Assembly (NCBI GenBank): GCA_025093555.1
Contig: JAIWNF010000048.1
Coordinates: forward strand, 62,001-126,000
From: Circinella umbellata
Lineage: Eukaryota; Mucoromycota; Mucoromycetes; Mucorales; Lichtheimiaceae
Length of the DNA stretch: 64,000 bases
Direction: 5' to 3'
The notes under the pieces: model-generated
Seen by the model: the letters and a program-made list of their open reading frames with translations, nothing else
Databases searched by the model: none
What the model was told of the DNA's origin: nothing
Translations under genes and position numbers: made by a program
Part shown: positions 1-12,371 of the stretch, piece by piece
Numbering within the stretch: position 1 is the stretch's first letter
How the letters are laid out: each line of letters opens with the position of its first letter

Positions 1-944
1 TGATTGATAAAAATTTCGATTATAGCAAGGTTCAAACAGTTACCAAAACCTGATGTTGTTGGCCCCGACATTACGTTCTTCAAGAATATCTAATCGTAAA
101 CTCTATGTTGATAATGAATTAAAGGTTTTAGTCTCAAGTATTAATTTATGACCATCATCATCAATAATGCTGATAATTTAAACATTATCATATTTACAGC
201 TTTGTGGATGTGGAGGGAGTAATGATGTTGGTACAATGCCTTTTTGATTATAAAGCCTTCATGATGTTCATATACTATTTTTTTTCTGCCATAGACTTTG
301 TTGCAATAAATAATGATAGCTTTGCTGTGGTTGGTAATGACCATTCCTGGTAGCAATGCAGCACATGAAAAACGAACATATGGAAACATACTTCAATCAT
401 CATTCACCGGCTTTGTCATTTTTTAACTCACTTAAATAAACTCTTCCTCTGATAGTAATTTTGAATATGGTGCATTGATAACAATATCTCTAAACTTATA
501 TCAATGTTTACTAGTACCATTACTACTCTTTTTTTTTTTACAGCTGGCGTTATGCTCATTATTTCACTATTGCAATTGTTTGTCCATTGCTTTTCCTGAA
601 CTTGCAAAAAATCCTTTTCACCCATGCTGATCGATACACAAACTGGTTTGAGATCCATGGCATATACGACCTTCAATATTTGGTGTTAGTGGTTTTTATC
701 GTGCAAGAGGGCACCACATACGCTTAGAATTGAATTCTCATAAGCTCTTTTTATCGTCCGTTCATTATTTTTTTAAGGTACGTATTTGGCCGCAAGCAAA
801 TATAAAAAGAGATTCTTGACATGCCGACTTCTTAAACTGGGTCTTTAAGTTTTGTCTAGTGTTGAACAAGGTAGACTATTTTCTTTTTTCTAGCTCTTTA
901 TTTTCTTAGATTGACCTGAGACCAAAAGCTATACGTAAATCTGA

Positions 945-1353
945 TCAAAGAAATGATATCAACTTAACAAACCTTGGAATAACACCGTTACGTATTGTAA
1001 ATTCATCACAATAATGATATTCACACACATGTCTGCTTAGACTGTTTTGACTTTTGAACTTCATCTTGAGACATTTTGAGCACTTCAACAGATTTGACAT
1101 CATAACATTACTGTCAAGAAGAAAAAAAGAGTGTGTATTGTAAAAAAAAAAAAAAAAAAACTGAAAGAAATAAAACCAAAAAAAACACATACAGTGGACC
1201 CGAAAGGACCCGAGAATCATAAAACACACACAAAATGGATGCAAGGAAAACAAGCTGCTGGCCAGAAGAAACTGACACATTGATATTGGTTGACATGGAT
1301 AACATAAGTGGATTCTGAACGATTAAAAAGCAAACTTTTGAACTGTAAGGCAA
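945..1353 (-). pseudogene. possible decayed ORF with C2H2-like finger
   Basis: A minus-strand frame encodes a short Cys-x2-Cys...His-x4-His pattern (CSKC, then RHVCEYH), which resembles a single C2H2 zinc finger. An upstream frame (1190-1330) ends at a GTATGTG donor-like site, and a TTGACAG acceptor-like site lies just before the finger, so a two-exon relic is possible. No full-length protein can be assembled on either side. Further minus-strand fragments (428-676, 141-389) may belong to the same relic. The family is not recognised, and chance cannot be excluded. Confidence 0.2.
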
Positions 1354-2423
1354 GCGAATTTTAGTCGGACACCAGAGCGACTTTAGTTAATTAGAAAACG
1401 AACTTTGAGGTACTGATAAACTCGTTTTTTTAGCCATCTTCTTTTGAGGGGACGGATATATGTAAATATTAAAACTTGTTAAAAAAATGTACTAGTTTTC
1501 AACGAAAAAAAAAAAACAATTAGCCATTCCACTGAAGCTTTATAATAGTTCTAGTTTCACCATGAGAAGTAAAGTGAACGAAATGAACATTACTGGGTAC
1601 ACAACTTTTCTTAAATGGGCCACAAAGTAAATTCAACTATCAACAATTTTGTTCACTACGTAAAAATCTTTTAGATCATCGTTCCCATGGTAGCTAGTCT
1701 TGAAATATACTGTTATACTTCGTATGAACATATACTATTATAGAGATACGACAATAAATTTTCAAGACGCTAAAAGAGAAAAAGCGTTTTTATACGTAAT
1801 AAGTTTATATATACACTGGCTCCCAAAAAATAGTGGAGCATCATTTATCAACAGGATATCAATAAATTATTGGTCTCATATATCATATATCATAAGAATG
1901 TCAGAAGGATATTAAAATAGTCTGATGGCACATTATTGGGATAATATTGGCAAAACGCATAGAAAATAGCAGTATTTTAATGATTCAAAAATAATTCAAA
2001 AATAAATCAGTGCTATAATACACCCTTTAGAATTCACATAATATGCATAATCTTGTACGCACTCACGAGATAATTCACTTATTCCGCGCTTTATAAAACC
2101 TTCCACTTCACATAGCATTGCTGGCAAATGGATGTATTTTGTTGATGTCTTTGTAGTCCCAAATACATCTTCATACGTCCATACGTATACTTAGTGGTAG
2201 ATATACCCATTGAGTTGTGGCATGCGGAAGGATATTGAGAATTTTTGCTAGCATACATAAAACACGTTTATTACTACTTGGTAGTTAATTTATAAGTCTT
2301 TTTTGTATACATTGTAAACTTATTAAAAGCCATCGAATTAACAATTGTATTCTCCGTTACATAGTGATTTCATCATTATTAGGATCATTGAAGCCTGAAG
2401 ATAAAGTACTTTATTATTATCAT

Positions 2424-2672
2424 CTAGTGTTCTACAAGCATCCATATTTTTTTTGTTACTTCTTCAATTACTTGGATAATTACATCGGTTCCTGATAATT
2501 CGTCTCCCAACCTCCTTGTGCATATTCTTCTCAAGACAACTTTTTCCATAACATTAAATGTAGCTTTTACCAACATAATCAGTGATGCTATTTTCCCGTT
2601 ATTGCTCAAGGTATCAATGATACCAAAAGCTACAGCACTATTATAGAGTATAATTACAAGTATCGAACACAT
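2424..2672 (-). pseudogene. short orphan coding-like fragment
   Basis: An 82-codon minus-strand frame with mixed composition (not low complexity) runs up to the edge of the repeat at 2679. It has no recognisable motif, no neighbouring exon and no clear splice context. It may be a gene or transposon remnant, or a chance frame. Confidence 0.15.
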
Positions 2673-2678
2673 ATATCA

Positions 2679-3029
2679 CAGTGAACCTCCGGTTTTTGCA
2701 CACCTGAGATTCCCTTATTTTTTCTTGTAGGATCGAAGACTTGCAACAAGCGAAGCTTGATATATATTAAGATACAGTATCCTCTCATCAATTATCCTTA
2801 TTTGCTGGCATTTGGGTATATCTATATTTCGATAATGATTCATAAGAATACTATACATAATTAGTAAATTATAATACAGTTTACTCCCGATTAACGTAAC
2901 TTGTCCAAAAACCTTGATTCAAGTTGCAAGTTGCGATTCTATTAAGTATTTTTGACATTTCCAAAAACAAACGGTGCAGAACCGATAGATTTGCAAATAA
3001 GCGGGAGGTGCAAAAGCGGGGGTGGGCTG
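2679..3029. mobile_element. MITE, family B copy 1 (pogo-like termini)
   Basis: A 351-bp segment is bounded by imperfect inverted termini. The left end reads CAGTGAACCTCCGGTTTTTG. The right end, reverse-complemented, begins CAGCCCACCCCCGCTTTTG. It shares several internal blocks with 57999-58233: a TTTGCTGGCAT block, an AGTTTACTCCCGATTA block and an AAGTTGCGATTCTATT block. The second copy is flanked by TA, whereas the flanks here read CA and TG, which fits a decayed TA duplication. No coding capacity is seen. Confidence 0.7.
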
Positions 3030-3666
3030 TGATATGAAAAAAAATACACTTTCTTATTTTTAATTACACCATTAGTTCTGTGGTTATCATTTATTGAAGT
3101 ATTACCAGTGTTGATAGACGATTTGTAGGGTTATATAAGAGAATGGTAAATTTATAATAGGTCACATCGAATAATATTAAAATTATATCTTAAAACACCA
3201 AAAATTACCGTATTTGGATTACAGTGGAGGATAAATGTTTGTTATATTATGTCCTGGAAAACACAACTCGGTTAAACAAAAATGAATAAAAATTTGCTTG
3301 TTTGTTACAGAATAACCATTTATATTATTAAATATATTAAACAAGCAAGCACTCAATTTTACATTAAGCATCTACCTAACTCTAGAATTATACGTAACCT
3401 TTTTTGAGGGTAGCTTTTTTCATTAATCATTCATCAATTAAAAAACTAAATAATGCTTCTGTATTTGAAATTTCATCCAGTTTTTTTTTTTTGGAAAAAG
3501 GAAATTAGGCGTCGAAATGCTTTATTTGGAAGAAGTAACCTTCTTTTTTTCTTTTTCTTTCTTTTTTTTTAACTATTTCTACTTTAACAAAAACAAAAAG
3601 AGTATTATACATAAGCTTTCTTGTTATCATTTTACATATATAAATATAAACGTTATATTATAAATA

Positions 3667-5105
3667 ATGTCAACCATTTTAGACCGTTCTCACCGAATGT
3701 ATACCCCAACTTCACCCATTACTTCTTCACCAACAACTAATTCTGGCTCATCTCATCAAAATAATAATAATAGTAATAGTCAACCGAGTACCAACGAAAA
3801 TAAGAACGTAATTAACAGTGGGAATAATAACAGTAATGGAACTATGAATACAAATACTATGACAACAACCAATAACGGCAACAGTAACAATAATAACACT
3901 ATTGTATGGAATGACCCTTCCTCCATTGAATGTAACAATAGCCATACCGAGAATTCAGCTACTGCGACTTTTGAAGAAACCAATACTAACAATAAACGGT
4001 TATTATCAACAAAGTTAAACGGTAAATCGACTTTAAGCAATACTAAAAACAATAATAATAGCAATAATAATATGGTTTGTCACCATTTCTCGTCCCATAC
4101 TCGACCTTCACCACCACAACAACAATCTTCTCAACAATCTTTATCGTCAATGTCAAATCATGTTACAACCAAAGATCGATCGATGCATACATCTATTACT
4201 ACTACAACTACGAATTGTGACAGTAGTAGCAATAGCACCAGCAGTAGCAGCAGCAGCGGCACAAGTATTAGCAGTAGCAATAGTAGTACTCGCCAAGACC
4301 TTAACCATTTACCACTACAACAGCAGCGCCAAGGTAAAAAGTCAAAGTCGCTTCGTAAAAGAAGGCTGGAGGAAGCGAAATATGATTATGAATCAAGAAT
4401 AGAACAATATTTTCAACAGCTTACTGTTGGCTGTGGAAGATATGACTGTACCAATCGATTTTGCGCTACTGGTAAAGGTAATAAAAATTACGAAAATTGG
4501 ATCATTCAGTTTATTGATTTTTTTTTTGCTCTTGTTACTACTATTAAATAACTTTATTAGGTGGTATAAGTAATTTACATCGGCAAGCAGCACTTGTTAT
4601 GTCTATTCAACTAGCATCAAAACCAGAAAGCCGACTTTGTCAACATCACCACGCACCTTATGAAACAACAAAAACAACAAACAAACATGTATGGAATACG
4701 AGCATCGAAGAAGATGGAGAGGAAGAGGAAGATGATTTTTATCATGAAGAAGTAGAAGATCAAAAATATCACCATCGCTATCAACAACAGGAAAAACAGG
4801 AAGACCAATATCCAACACGTGCCAAACCATTCTTACAATCTCTATTTTCATCATCATCATTTTTATCATTATTTGGAATGCAAGTGGAACATGACAAGCA
4901 GTCAACTCATAACGATAGTGACAAATTGAGTAAAAATTCTCGAAGACGACGTCGATCTAAACGAGAAAATTGTAAGTTAACAAAATGAGATCTCCACAAT
5001 TGTTTTTTTTTCTAATCAGAAATTACTATTTTAAAAAGATGACCTTCCAAATAGGACAAATTATCAGATGAGTGGTAATAGAGCACTCATGGGATCTTCG
5101 TGTAA

Positions 5106-5139
<34 letters not shown>

Positions 5140-8116
5140 GCCACTATGACTCAACAATCAAAATCAGAACAGCAATCATTTTTTAGCAACAGCAACAACG
5201 ATAGTAGCAATTGTGATAATAATATTGATGATAGCTTTTATTATCAGTTAGATTCCATGAGTGATGATTCAGCATCTTCACATAGTTTATCCTATGAATC
5301 CGATACGTCTAGTGAAGAAGGCATGTTACTTGCTATTCGACCGAACATCATTGCCGATCTCAATTCAGGTATTGATCAAATCCAGCAACTATCAAATCAA
5401 CAAAAAATAAACCATTGGTGTCGTGGCATATTCCAAAATTGGGAAGGGATTGGTAACAGTCTATTATTTAACAACGACACGGATCTTATTTCTATTGTCT
5501 ATCGTAACGATGATGATGTCGATAATGTTACATCATTTCATAAAATCAATTTCGGCGACTTGCATCAATTTTATAAGACTCTTCTTGGTACGAATAGTAA
5601 CAATAATAATAACATCCGGATGTCTGAAACAGTAACAGAAAGTTTGGAAACATTATTGGACAGGATGAATATGAATGCTGATGGAATGACATCACTTGTA
5701 ACTATTCAAGACGCCGATTCTATACATTCTATTGTAGAATGGTGTAGATCTTTATTGGCTGTAATGGAATGGATTCGAATTCAACAACAAAAGTCAATAG
5801 ATATAAATGGAAGTAATAGAAAAGATAATGAAAGTGTTAACAATGATGATGCCCATGCGAAGACTGGGATACCAGGAGCAAAAACCTTGACATCATCGTC
5901 CATTGCAATATCAGGTGATATGTGGTCTGGTATATTGTCACACAAATTTATCCAAGTGGTGAATAAAATTGCATGTCATCGACAAAGTGTCATTCGACAA
6001 GTTTTAAAGCAACATTTGGCAAGGTAAAAAAAAAGAATATAGGGATTTCAGTAAAGTAGTAGTCGTTGCTATGGTAATATGATTTCTGGATTACCTTGGA
6101 CTGACATTTCTTTTGATATATATAATACAAAAAAATAATTAGTTTGGATGTGTTGCGAATGCGTTCACTTGTAACACATCTGCATGATTATCTAATAGAT
6201 CATTTTCATACCGGTCCATATAAGCATGGAGAACAAGATTCGGTTGTCATGGCAACGAAATTTTTAGAGCTTGCTTGTAAGTACTTTTCCTTTTTGTTTT
6301 CTTGGAATGCAAAAAGAATTAAAGAATAAGTGAGGGGAGAATTATTAGAAAGCTAAAGTTTTTTTTTTTTTTTTTAAAATTTGTTGTGTTAATGGAAAAT
6401 TTAGATGAAGCGAATTTATTACCTACAACCGATACAATTATTCCAGCTAGCGATTTTAATTGCGAAGCAGTATGTAAAAAACTCAACATCAAAAACGAAT
6501 ATCGTATTTGGCGACGTGTATTACAATATGGTGAAGGACGACATTCTATCTCTACAATTGCAGCATCACGACAATCATCCTCTGCCAGTCAATTCTATGG
6601 ATTAAATGAGCAACAACGACGTACACGGCTCTTTTTAACGACCACTTCAACCTCTATCTTGCTTCCTTATCCATTTGCTAATGAATATCAATTTTCATGG
6701 TTCAGTTATCCATTTCTATTACCACCTCCAGTTAAACGAAAAATATTACAATTAGATGCTATGTCTCAAATGTCAGCTGAATATGAGGATGCTTGTGTCA
6801 ATCATACATTAGTAGTTCATGCACGACGTTTGTTATCTGATGCACCCCGTATGGTTCGTAATTTGGAAACTAACTTAAAAAGTGCCACTTGTCCTTATTT
6901 GTTATTGGAAATTCGGCGTGAACATTTTGTCGAGGATACTTTTCATCAAGTATCAAGACAATGGGTAAACATTAAAAAGCCACTGAAGATCAAATTTGTT
7001 GGAGGTGGTGAGGAAGGCATGGATCAAGGTGGTGTACAAAAGGAATTTTTCAATGTCTTGTTTGAAAAAATAATGGCACCCTCTATGGGATTATTTGATA
7101 CGGACCCCGAAACTCGATTACAATGGATGTTACCTGTGGTGCGTAGTGAAGAATCTTTACGTACTTATGAAATGGTTGGTGTGATGATGGGACTAGCCAT
7201 TTACAACGGTGTTATCATGAATTTGCAGTTTCCGCAAATACTTTGGAAAATTCTCGTTTTACCCGACGAATCCAGCATCAAAACATTGGCTAGTAATCAT
7301 AAATTATTTACATTTCAAGACTTATGCGAAGGATGGCCGGCTTTGTCACATGGACTACAACAACTGTTGGATTGGGAAGACGATGATGTACAAGACGTGT
7401 TTTGTCGAAATTATGAAATTTCTCTGGATGTCTTTGGTCAAGGTGTTGTAACGTGGCCATTAAAACCTGGTGGAGGTAACATACCGGTGACAAACGCCAA
7501 TCGATTGGAGTTTGTTCGCGATTATTGTACCCACTTTTTATATTATGCTCAGCGAGAACCTCTATTGGCGATTCGCCGGGGATTATGGAGTATCATGGGT
7601 GGATCGGCTATGAATCTTTGTACTGCTCAAGTATTGGAAGTAGTAGCATGTGGTCAACGACAAAGTGCAGATTTAGATCTGGAAGAATTGGAACGTGCGA
7701 CAGAATATGATGATGGCTATAATGCTGAGCATATCACAGTTCGGTAAGATTTTTTCTTAAAAAAAAATAGTGTGTGTGCTTGAGAGAGAGAGAGAATGAA
7801 AAAAATAACTTTTAATTTTACTAAATAAACATATATGAAAATTTATAGAAATTTCTGGTCTGTTGTTCATCAAGACATGACACCTGAACAAAAACGTAAA
7901 CTATTATTCTTTGTTACAGCTAGCGACCGTGTTCCAGTGGGTGGATTAAAGGAATTGACATTTGTGGTACAAAGAAACGGACCTGACAGTGACAGGTTAC
8001 CTACAGCACTTACGTGCTTTAGTCGATTATTACTTCCCGAATATGCATCAAGGGAAAAATTAAGTGAACGATTAATTACAGCTATAGAAAATGCAAAAGG
8101 TTTTGGACTTGTCTAA
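3667..8116 (+). CDS. AZUL-HECT E3 ubiquitin ligase (UBE3A/E6AP type)
   Basis: Six exons: 3667-4471, 4561-4971, 5039-6023, 6143-6276, 6405-7743 and 7849-8116, giving 1313 aa. After about 235 residues of Ser/Asn/Thr-rich sequence comes an AZUL zinc-binding domain (Cys256, Cys261 and Cys266 in a GCGRYDCTNRFC motif) that continues across intron 1. Acidic and poly-Thr linkers follow. The C-terminal HECT domain ends with the thioester loop LPTALTCFSRLLLPEY, whose active cysteine is residue 1284. HECT ligases accept ubiquitin from an E2 on this cysteine and pass it to substrates. AZUL plus HECT is the UBE3A layout, where AZUL binds the proteasome subunit Rpn10/PSMD4. The protein is longer than human UBE3A (about 850-870 aa) because of low-complexity N-terminal sequence. 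The acceptor of exon 3 (AAAAAG) is weak, but it is the only one found that keeps phase. Confidence 0.93.
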
Positions 8117-8546
8117 ACTATTCCAAGCAATAGTTAATATATTCACAATCTGTAAAATAATAGAATTTCCCTTCCATCTTTTTTTTTTTTTTTTTTTGCA
8201 TTATACCTCTTCTTTTTCTTTTTACTTCTGCATCAAATCAGTTTTATACATACACTTTTTGTTTTCGTCCACTTCCAGTCATATATAACATAAATGAAAA
8301 AATAAATAAGAAAGTTTGTTTTCTTTTATTTTTTTTAAAAAAATGAATGATCAGAATGATGAATGTTATATCAGGAAAGATGTATGTGTATGTGTGTATG
8401 TTTATATATAGTTCGTTTGTTTAAAAAATGGAATCCGATATATGAGTAAATAAATGAAGTTAGTGTGGGTGAGTGAAAGAATGTGAACAAAATAAAAATC
8501 AAAAAAGAAAAAGCAGAACGAAATAAAAAGCAAAAAGCAAAAATAA
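8117..8546. other. convergent 3' intergenic
   Basis: AT-rich gap between two convergent genes. A long T run lies at about 8180-8198. No reading frame or repeat of note was seen. Confidence 0.6.
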
Positions 8547-10603
8547 TTAGGCACAAAGAACGAGATCAGCAGGCTGTTGTTTCTCACTGCTGGTGTTATT
8601 ATTATTCGAATTAGTATTATTACTATTATTAGCAGAAGTAGATAGTGGATTATTATCAGTAAGTGTTGGAGAAGGTGAAGAATCGCCAGATGTTGATGAA
8701 GTATTAGAAGAAGTAGAGGTTGAAGTACGCATCATTGGATAAGGACTTGGTGATCGAATAACTTGAGCATTAGCACCATGATGTGAAGTAGCTAATAATG
8801 GAGATTTTATATCAACACCTAATAAGGGAGCAACAGGTTGCTTACAAATGTTTCCCCACCATTCTACCAATATACGTTCAACTAAGCGGCTTGTATCTGG
8901 GTCTACTCTAACATAACTACGGGGTGTAATCATCGAGCATAATGTAGTATGAATTTCATTTTGTTTATAAGGTGCTGTTCGTAGTTGGGTATTAATTAGC
9001 AATGGACGAAGAACTCGGAGATATGCATCGCGGAGCTATATAAACGAACACGCATGTTTGAAAAAAATATTTAGTACGACATAAAGAGAAAGCACGAGTT
9101 TTATTTTTTTGAGAGACTCAAAGACATATATGTGAGAATAAAGAGAAATAGATAGATTTACCGCTGCTGCATCACGTTCTTCACCCAAGTTGCATACTTC
9201 ACGTAATATGATATCAACGAGTACGTAAAGATCATTGGTGTAAAAGTATTCATACAATGATGGTAAAGTGAAAATACCATATAGTAGTTTAAGTATAAGT
9301 AATTTAACGCATGCATCATCTAATAATATATGTAATGTGAGTGAGTTAAGTGTGATGTTCCTTAAAATATATACGTATATTACATGTACATATTTCGGGG
9401 GTGGAGGAAATGAAGGAAGATTAATTATAGAAAAAAAAATATTATAAATACCTGACCGATTAAGCATAAAAATCAAATTAGCGCTAAACGTGTTGGATGT
9501 CCCTATACGTTTGGATAAGATATCTAGCACCTTATTATTACTAGGTTGACCTTTGGCTGCCATTAGGAATTGTTCATTAAATACAAGCAATAATTGAATT
9601 ATATCATAATTAAATGTTTCATCTGAATCGTTCAACATGGATTCGACTACATCTAAAAGATGATTAAGAAAACTTGGTGTAATTGCGTCTAATAAAATCG
9701 GAAATTATTATTATTTATTATTTAGTATCACACACAAACAAACAAAAACAACTTTGTTTTCTAAAAATAATAATAAACTTTTTTCTTTATCTTCTATTTT
9801 ACTTTGAGCTTACCAAGATCAGCAGCTCTTAATCTGGACACTTTGCACATCTCAAATGCAAGTACCACAGATACTCCCATTAGCTTATAGCTGTCTGTAG
9901 CTGTTTCCTGTAATATCTTTCTAAAAAGTCGATTTTGTTTATTTTTTCGTGCATCAGAAACAATATATTTCATCCACCGAGGATCTTCTTTTCCCGCGTA
10001 GATCAAAATTGTATATGGGATCAGCAGATCACTATCGTTTTCGTTTGTCGTAACAAGGGCATGACCATGTAATATGTGGCTCAGTATAGTTGTACTGTGT
10101 TCTAAAAAGAGTGTTGAATCTATCAGTTTATAAGCCATTTGAGCTCGTTCAGCTAGTGTTTCGCAAAAGTCATCTATATTATTCAAGCATGATATTATTG
10201 TCATTGTCATTGTTGTGAGTATATATATATAAAAGTATAGCTTCTACTAGAAAAAACAGATGATCACCCTCCACACAACACAAACACACACACAACCAAA
10301 GATGGTTTCGCTTTTTTTCCCCTGCTGATCTAATTATCAATATCAATAATACATACGCTGAAATCGAGTAACGAGTCGAACATATTGTGTTGTTATTCGT
10401 TCAGCATCCTCTTTATTTTCACATGGTAACAAAAGTATATCATCCAATTCTATATGAAAAAAAAAAAAAGATAAATAAAACAAAAAAAGTCTCAGTCGAT
10501 TGAGTTCAATTAAAAAAAATAAAACGATTTCATAAGTATCATGTTTACCGGCATTAAAACTTTCGGCATCGTCGAAAAAGTAATCAATGGCATCGTAGTC
10601 CAT
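8547..10603 (-). CDS. SPIN90/Ldb17 family protein (Dip1-like Arp2/3 activator)
   Basis: Minus-strand exons 10603-10549, 10449-10357, 10173-9814, 9688-9452, 9319-9162 and 9035-8547 give 463 aa in a closed frame. The middle carries the family's leucine-rich armadillo-like domain, with the blocks VFNEQFL, ANLIFMLNRS, YEYFYTNDLYVLVDI and LRVLRPLLINTQLR. In fission yeast Dip1 and mammalian SPIN90, this domain activates the Arp2/3 complex without a mother filament and starts actin patches for endocytosis. The C-terminal 80 residues are Ser/Thr/Asn-rich and have no SH3 domain, as in other fungal members. A possible leader intron (10606-10675) would fuse an upstream proline-rich frame to this start in phase, so the true N-terminus may lie further upstream. 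Identity rests on motif recall and was not confirmed by a search. Confidence 0.82.
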
Positions 10604-11150
10604 TGCTACCGAGGATTATGAAAGTTAAATAAAGAAGTGAAAAAAAGAAAAGAGAGAAGAGGGTTTTTTTCTTACCGGGGGTTGGGAGGGGGAGGGGAGG
10701 CTCACAAGGAAAAAGAAGAAAAAGACAAAAGGGAGATATTATAGAAGGATAGAAGGATTTGCCTGAAAAACTTGCTGGAAGGTAATATATTTTGTCCATA
10801 CCAATTTTAGAAAGGATTCACACTCAGAATCAACATGAAAACAGCAGAGAACCCAAATTATTTGTAACCCTCCTAGGCGATTATTTTTTTTTTTTGACCT
10901 GAGAAACATTTTACTGCTGACAGGAAAAGACTATAATGAAAACCCCACTCCGAAAGTCAAACTTCAAGGAGTTTCTACCTTTTCTCTTTTTCTTTTGCTA
11001 GTTTTAATTACCTTCTATTTGTCCCCCCTTCCTTTCGGTTATTCCTTCTTTACCTAACTTTTTTGTGTTGTTTTTTAATTCCTATATATTCCCTTTTTTT
11101 ATTCTTTCCCCCCCCTCTCTCTCTCTCCTTTTCTTTAATATTCATCTAAT
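10604..11150. promoter_or_regulatory. divergent promoter region (Dip1-like / SUR2)
   Basis: These 547 bp separate two divergent start codons. The left part is purine-rich on plus and includes a G-rich run (10677-10700). The right part is strongly CT-rich on plus (10980-11135, ending in CTCTCTCTCTCC), typical of fungal core promoters and leaders. A candidate leader intron on minus spans 10606-10675. Confidence 0.5.
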
Positions 11151-12371
11151 ATGCAATTGTTGAATTTAACCAAAGAACATATAATAGCCTCTTTGGATCC
11201 AACCAAAGTAGATCTATGGACCGATGAAGCAAAGTCAGTCTGGGTGCCGATTATCGCTTACTGGATATATAGTATCGCATTTCATTTCATGATGAAGGCC
11301 GAGATTCCATTCTTTGAAAAATATCGTATTCATACTTCGGAAGATATGGCAAAGCGAAATAGAGTAACATTTTCACGAGTGTTGTTGATGGTTGCTTGTC
11401 AACAAGTAATTCAATGTATTTTAGGATTTGTTGTCATTACACCACCTTCCGATCCTGCCGCTGTTGTACGCAAACAAGAAGCCTTGGTGGTTCATCTTAC
11501 TTCTCATATTCATACAATCTTGTCGTTTGTTTTACCACACACCAAAAATACAACCTCAATTGCTTTTTCACTTGCTTATAGTTTGTATAATTTTGTATGG
11601 CCTTGTATTCAATTCTTCCTTGCCATGTAAGTTATCGATAACAGGTTGAAAGGGTTTGATAGAAAAGGTTATTTGGAGTCTATATTTTATGGTGGCAAAA
11701 GATTAATGGGAATAATGAGTAGTTCCATTAACTGGTATTATTTTCTCTTTTTAATAGGGTGATTATGGATACACATCAATATTTTCTTCATCGCCTTTTC
11801 CATGTCAACAAATTTCTTTACAAACATATCCATTCACATCATCATCGATTATATGTTCCTTACTCATTTGGTGCATTATATAATCATCCAGTAGAAGGAT
11901 TTCTGTTGGATACGCTCGGAGCAACAATCGCATTTGAATTAACTGGCATGTCACCTTTCTTAGGAATGATTTTTTTCTCATTTTCCAATATGAAAACAGG
12001 TAAAATTAAAATTTTATAATGAGTTGTATAGCGGGGCAAGTGGCAGCAAAATGTAACAAAAAATAAATTAACCAATTTTGGAAATAGTGGACGATCATTG
12101 TGGATATTCGTTTCCATGGGATCCTCTTCAATCTTTCTTTGGCAACAATGTCGTCTAGTAAGTTATTATTTTTACAGTAGAAATACAAGTAAATGCCAAT
12201 CAGGAAATTTAATATTATAATTATTTTGACTATAGTCATGATATTCATCATCAACCTTACGGTATCAAGAAGAATTTTTCACAGCCTTATTTTACATTCT
12301 GGGATTGGTTACTTAATACACAATATACTGGACCTGTCAGGTCAAACAAGGTTGCTTCTAAGCAACAATAA
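11151..12371 (+). CDS. SUR2: sphinganine C4-hydroxylase (SUR2 family)
   Basis: Exons 11151-11626, 11758-11999, 12088-12157 and 12236-12371 encode 307 aa. This is an ER-membrane di-iron hydroxylase of the fatty-acid-hydroxylase superfamily. It converts dihydrosphingosine (or dihydroceramide) to its 4-hydroxy (phyto-) form. The histidine clusters are present: H165...H170...H174, then H182/H184/H186-H188, then DDHCGY (His243), then HDIHH (264-268). The block VPYSFGALYNHPVEGFLLDT matches the SUR2 subfamily rather than C-4 sterol oxidases. Hydrophobic segments lie near residues 28-45, 75-95 and 135-160. The length is near that of the yeast enzyme (about 350 aa), with a shorter C-tail. Confidence 0.93.

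Larger units (their letters stand above)
1..3666. other. gene-poor AT-rich flank
   Basis: I find no intact gene here. The stretch holds AT-rich sequence, homopolymer tracts, a few short minus-strand reading frames that look like decayed coding sequence (listed separately) and one inverted-repeat element at 2679-3029. The last 200 bases before the HECT gene are T/CT-rich (about 3480-3570), as is usual for fungal gene starts. Confidence 0.6.
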
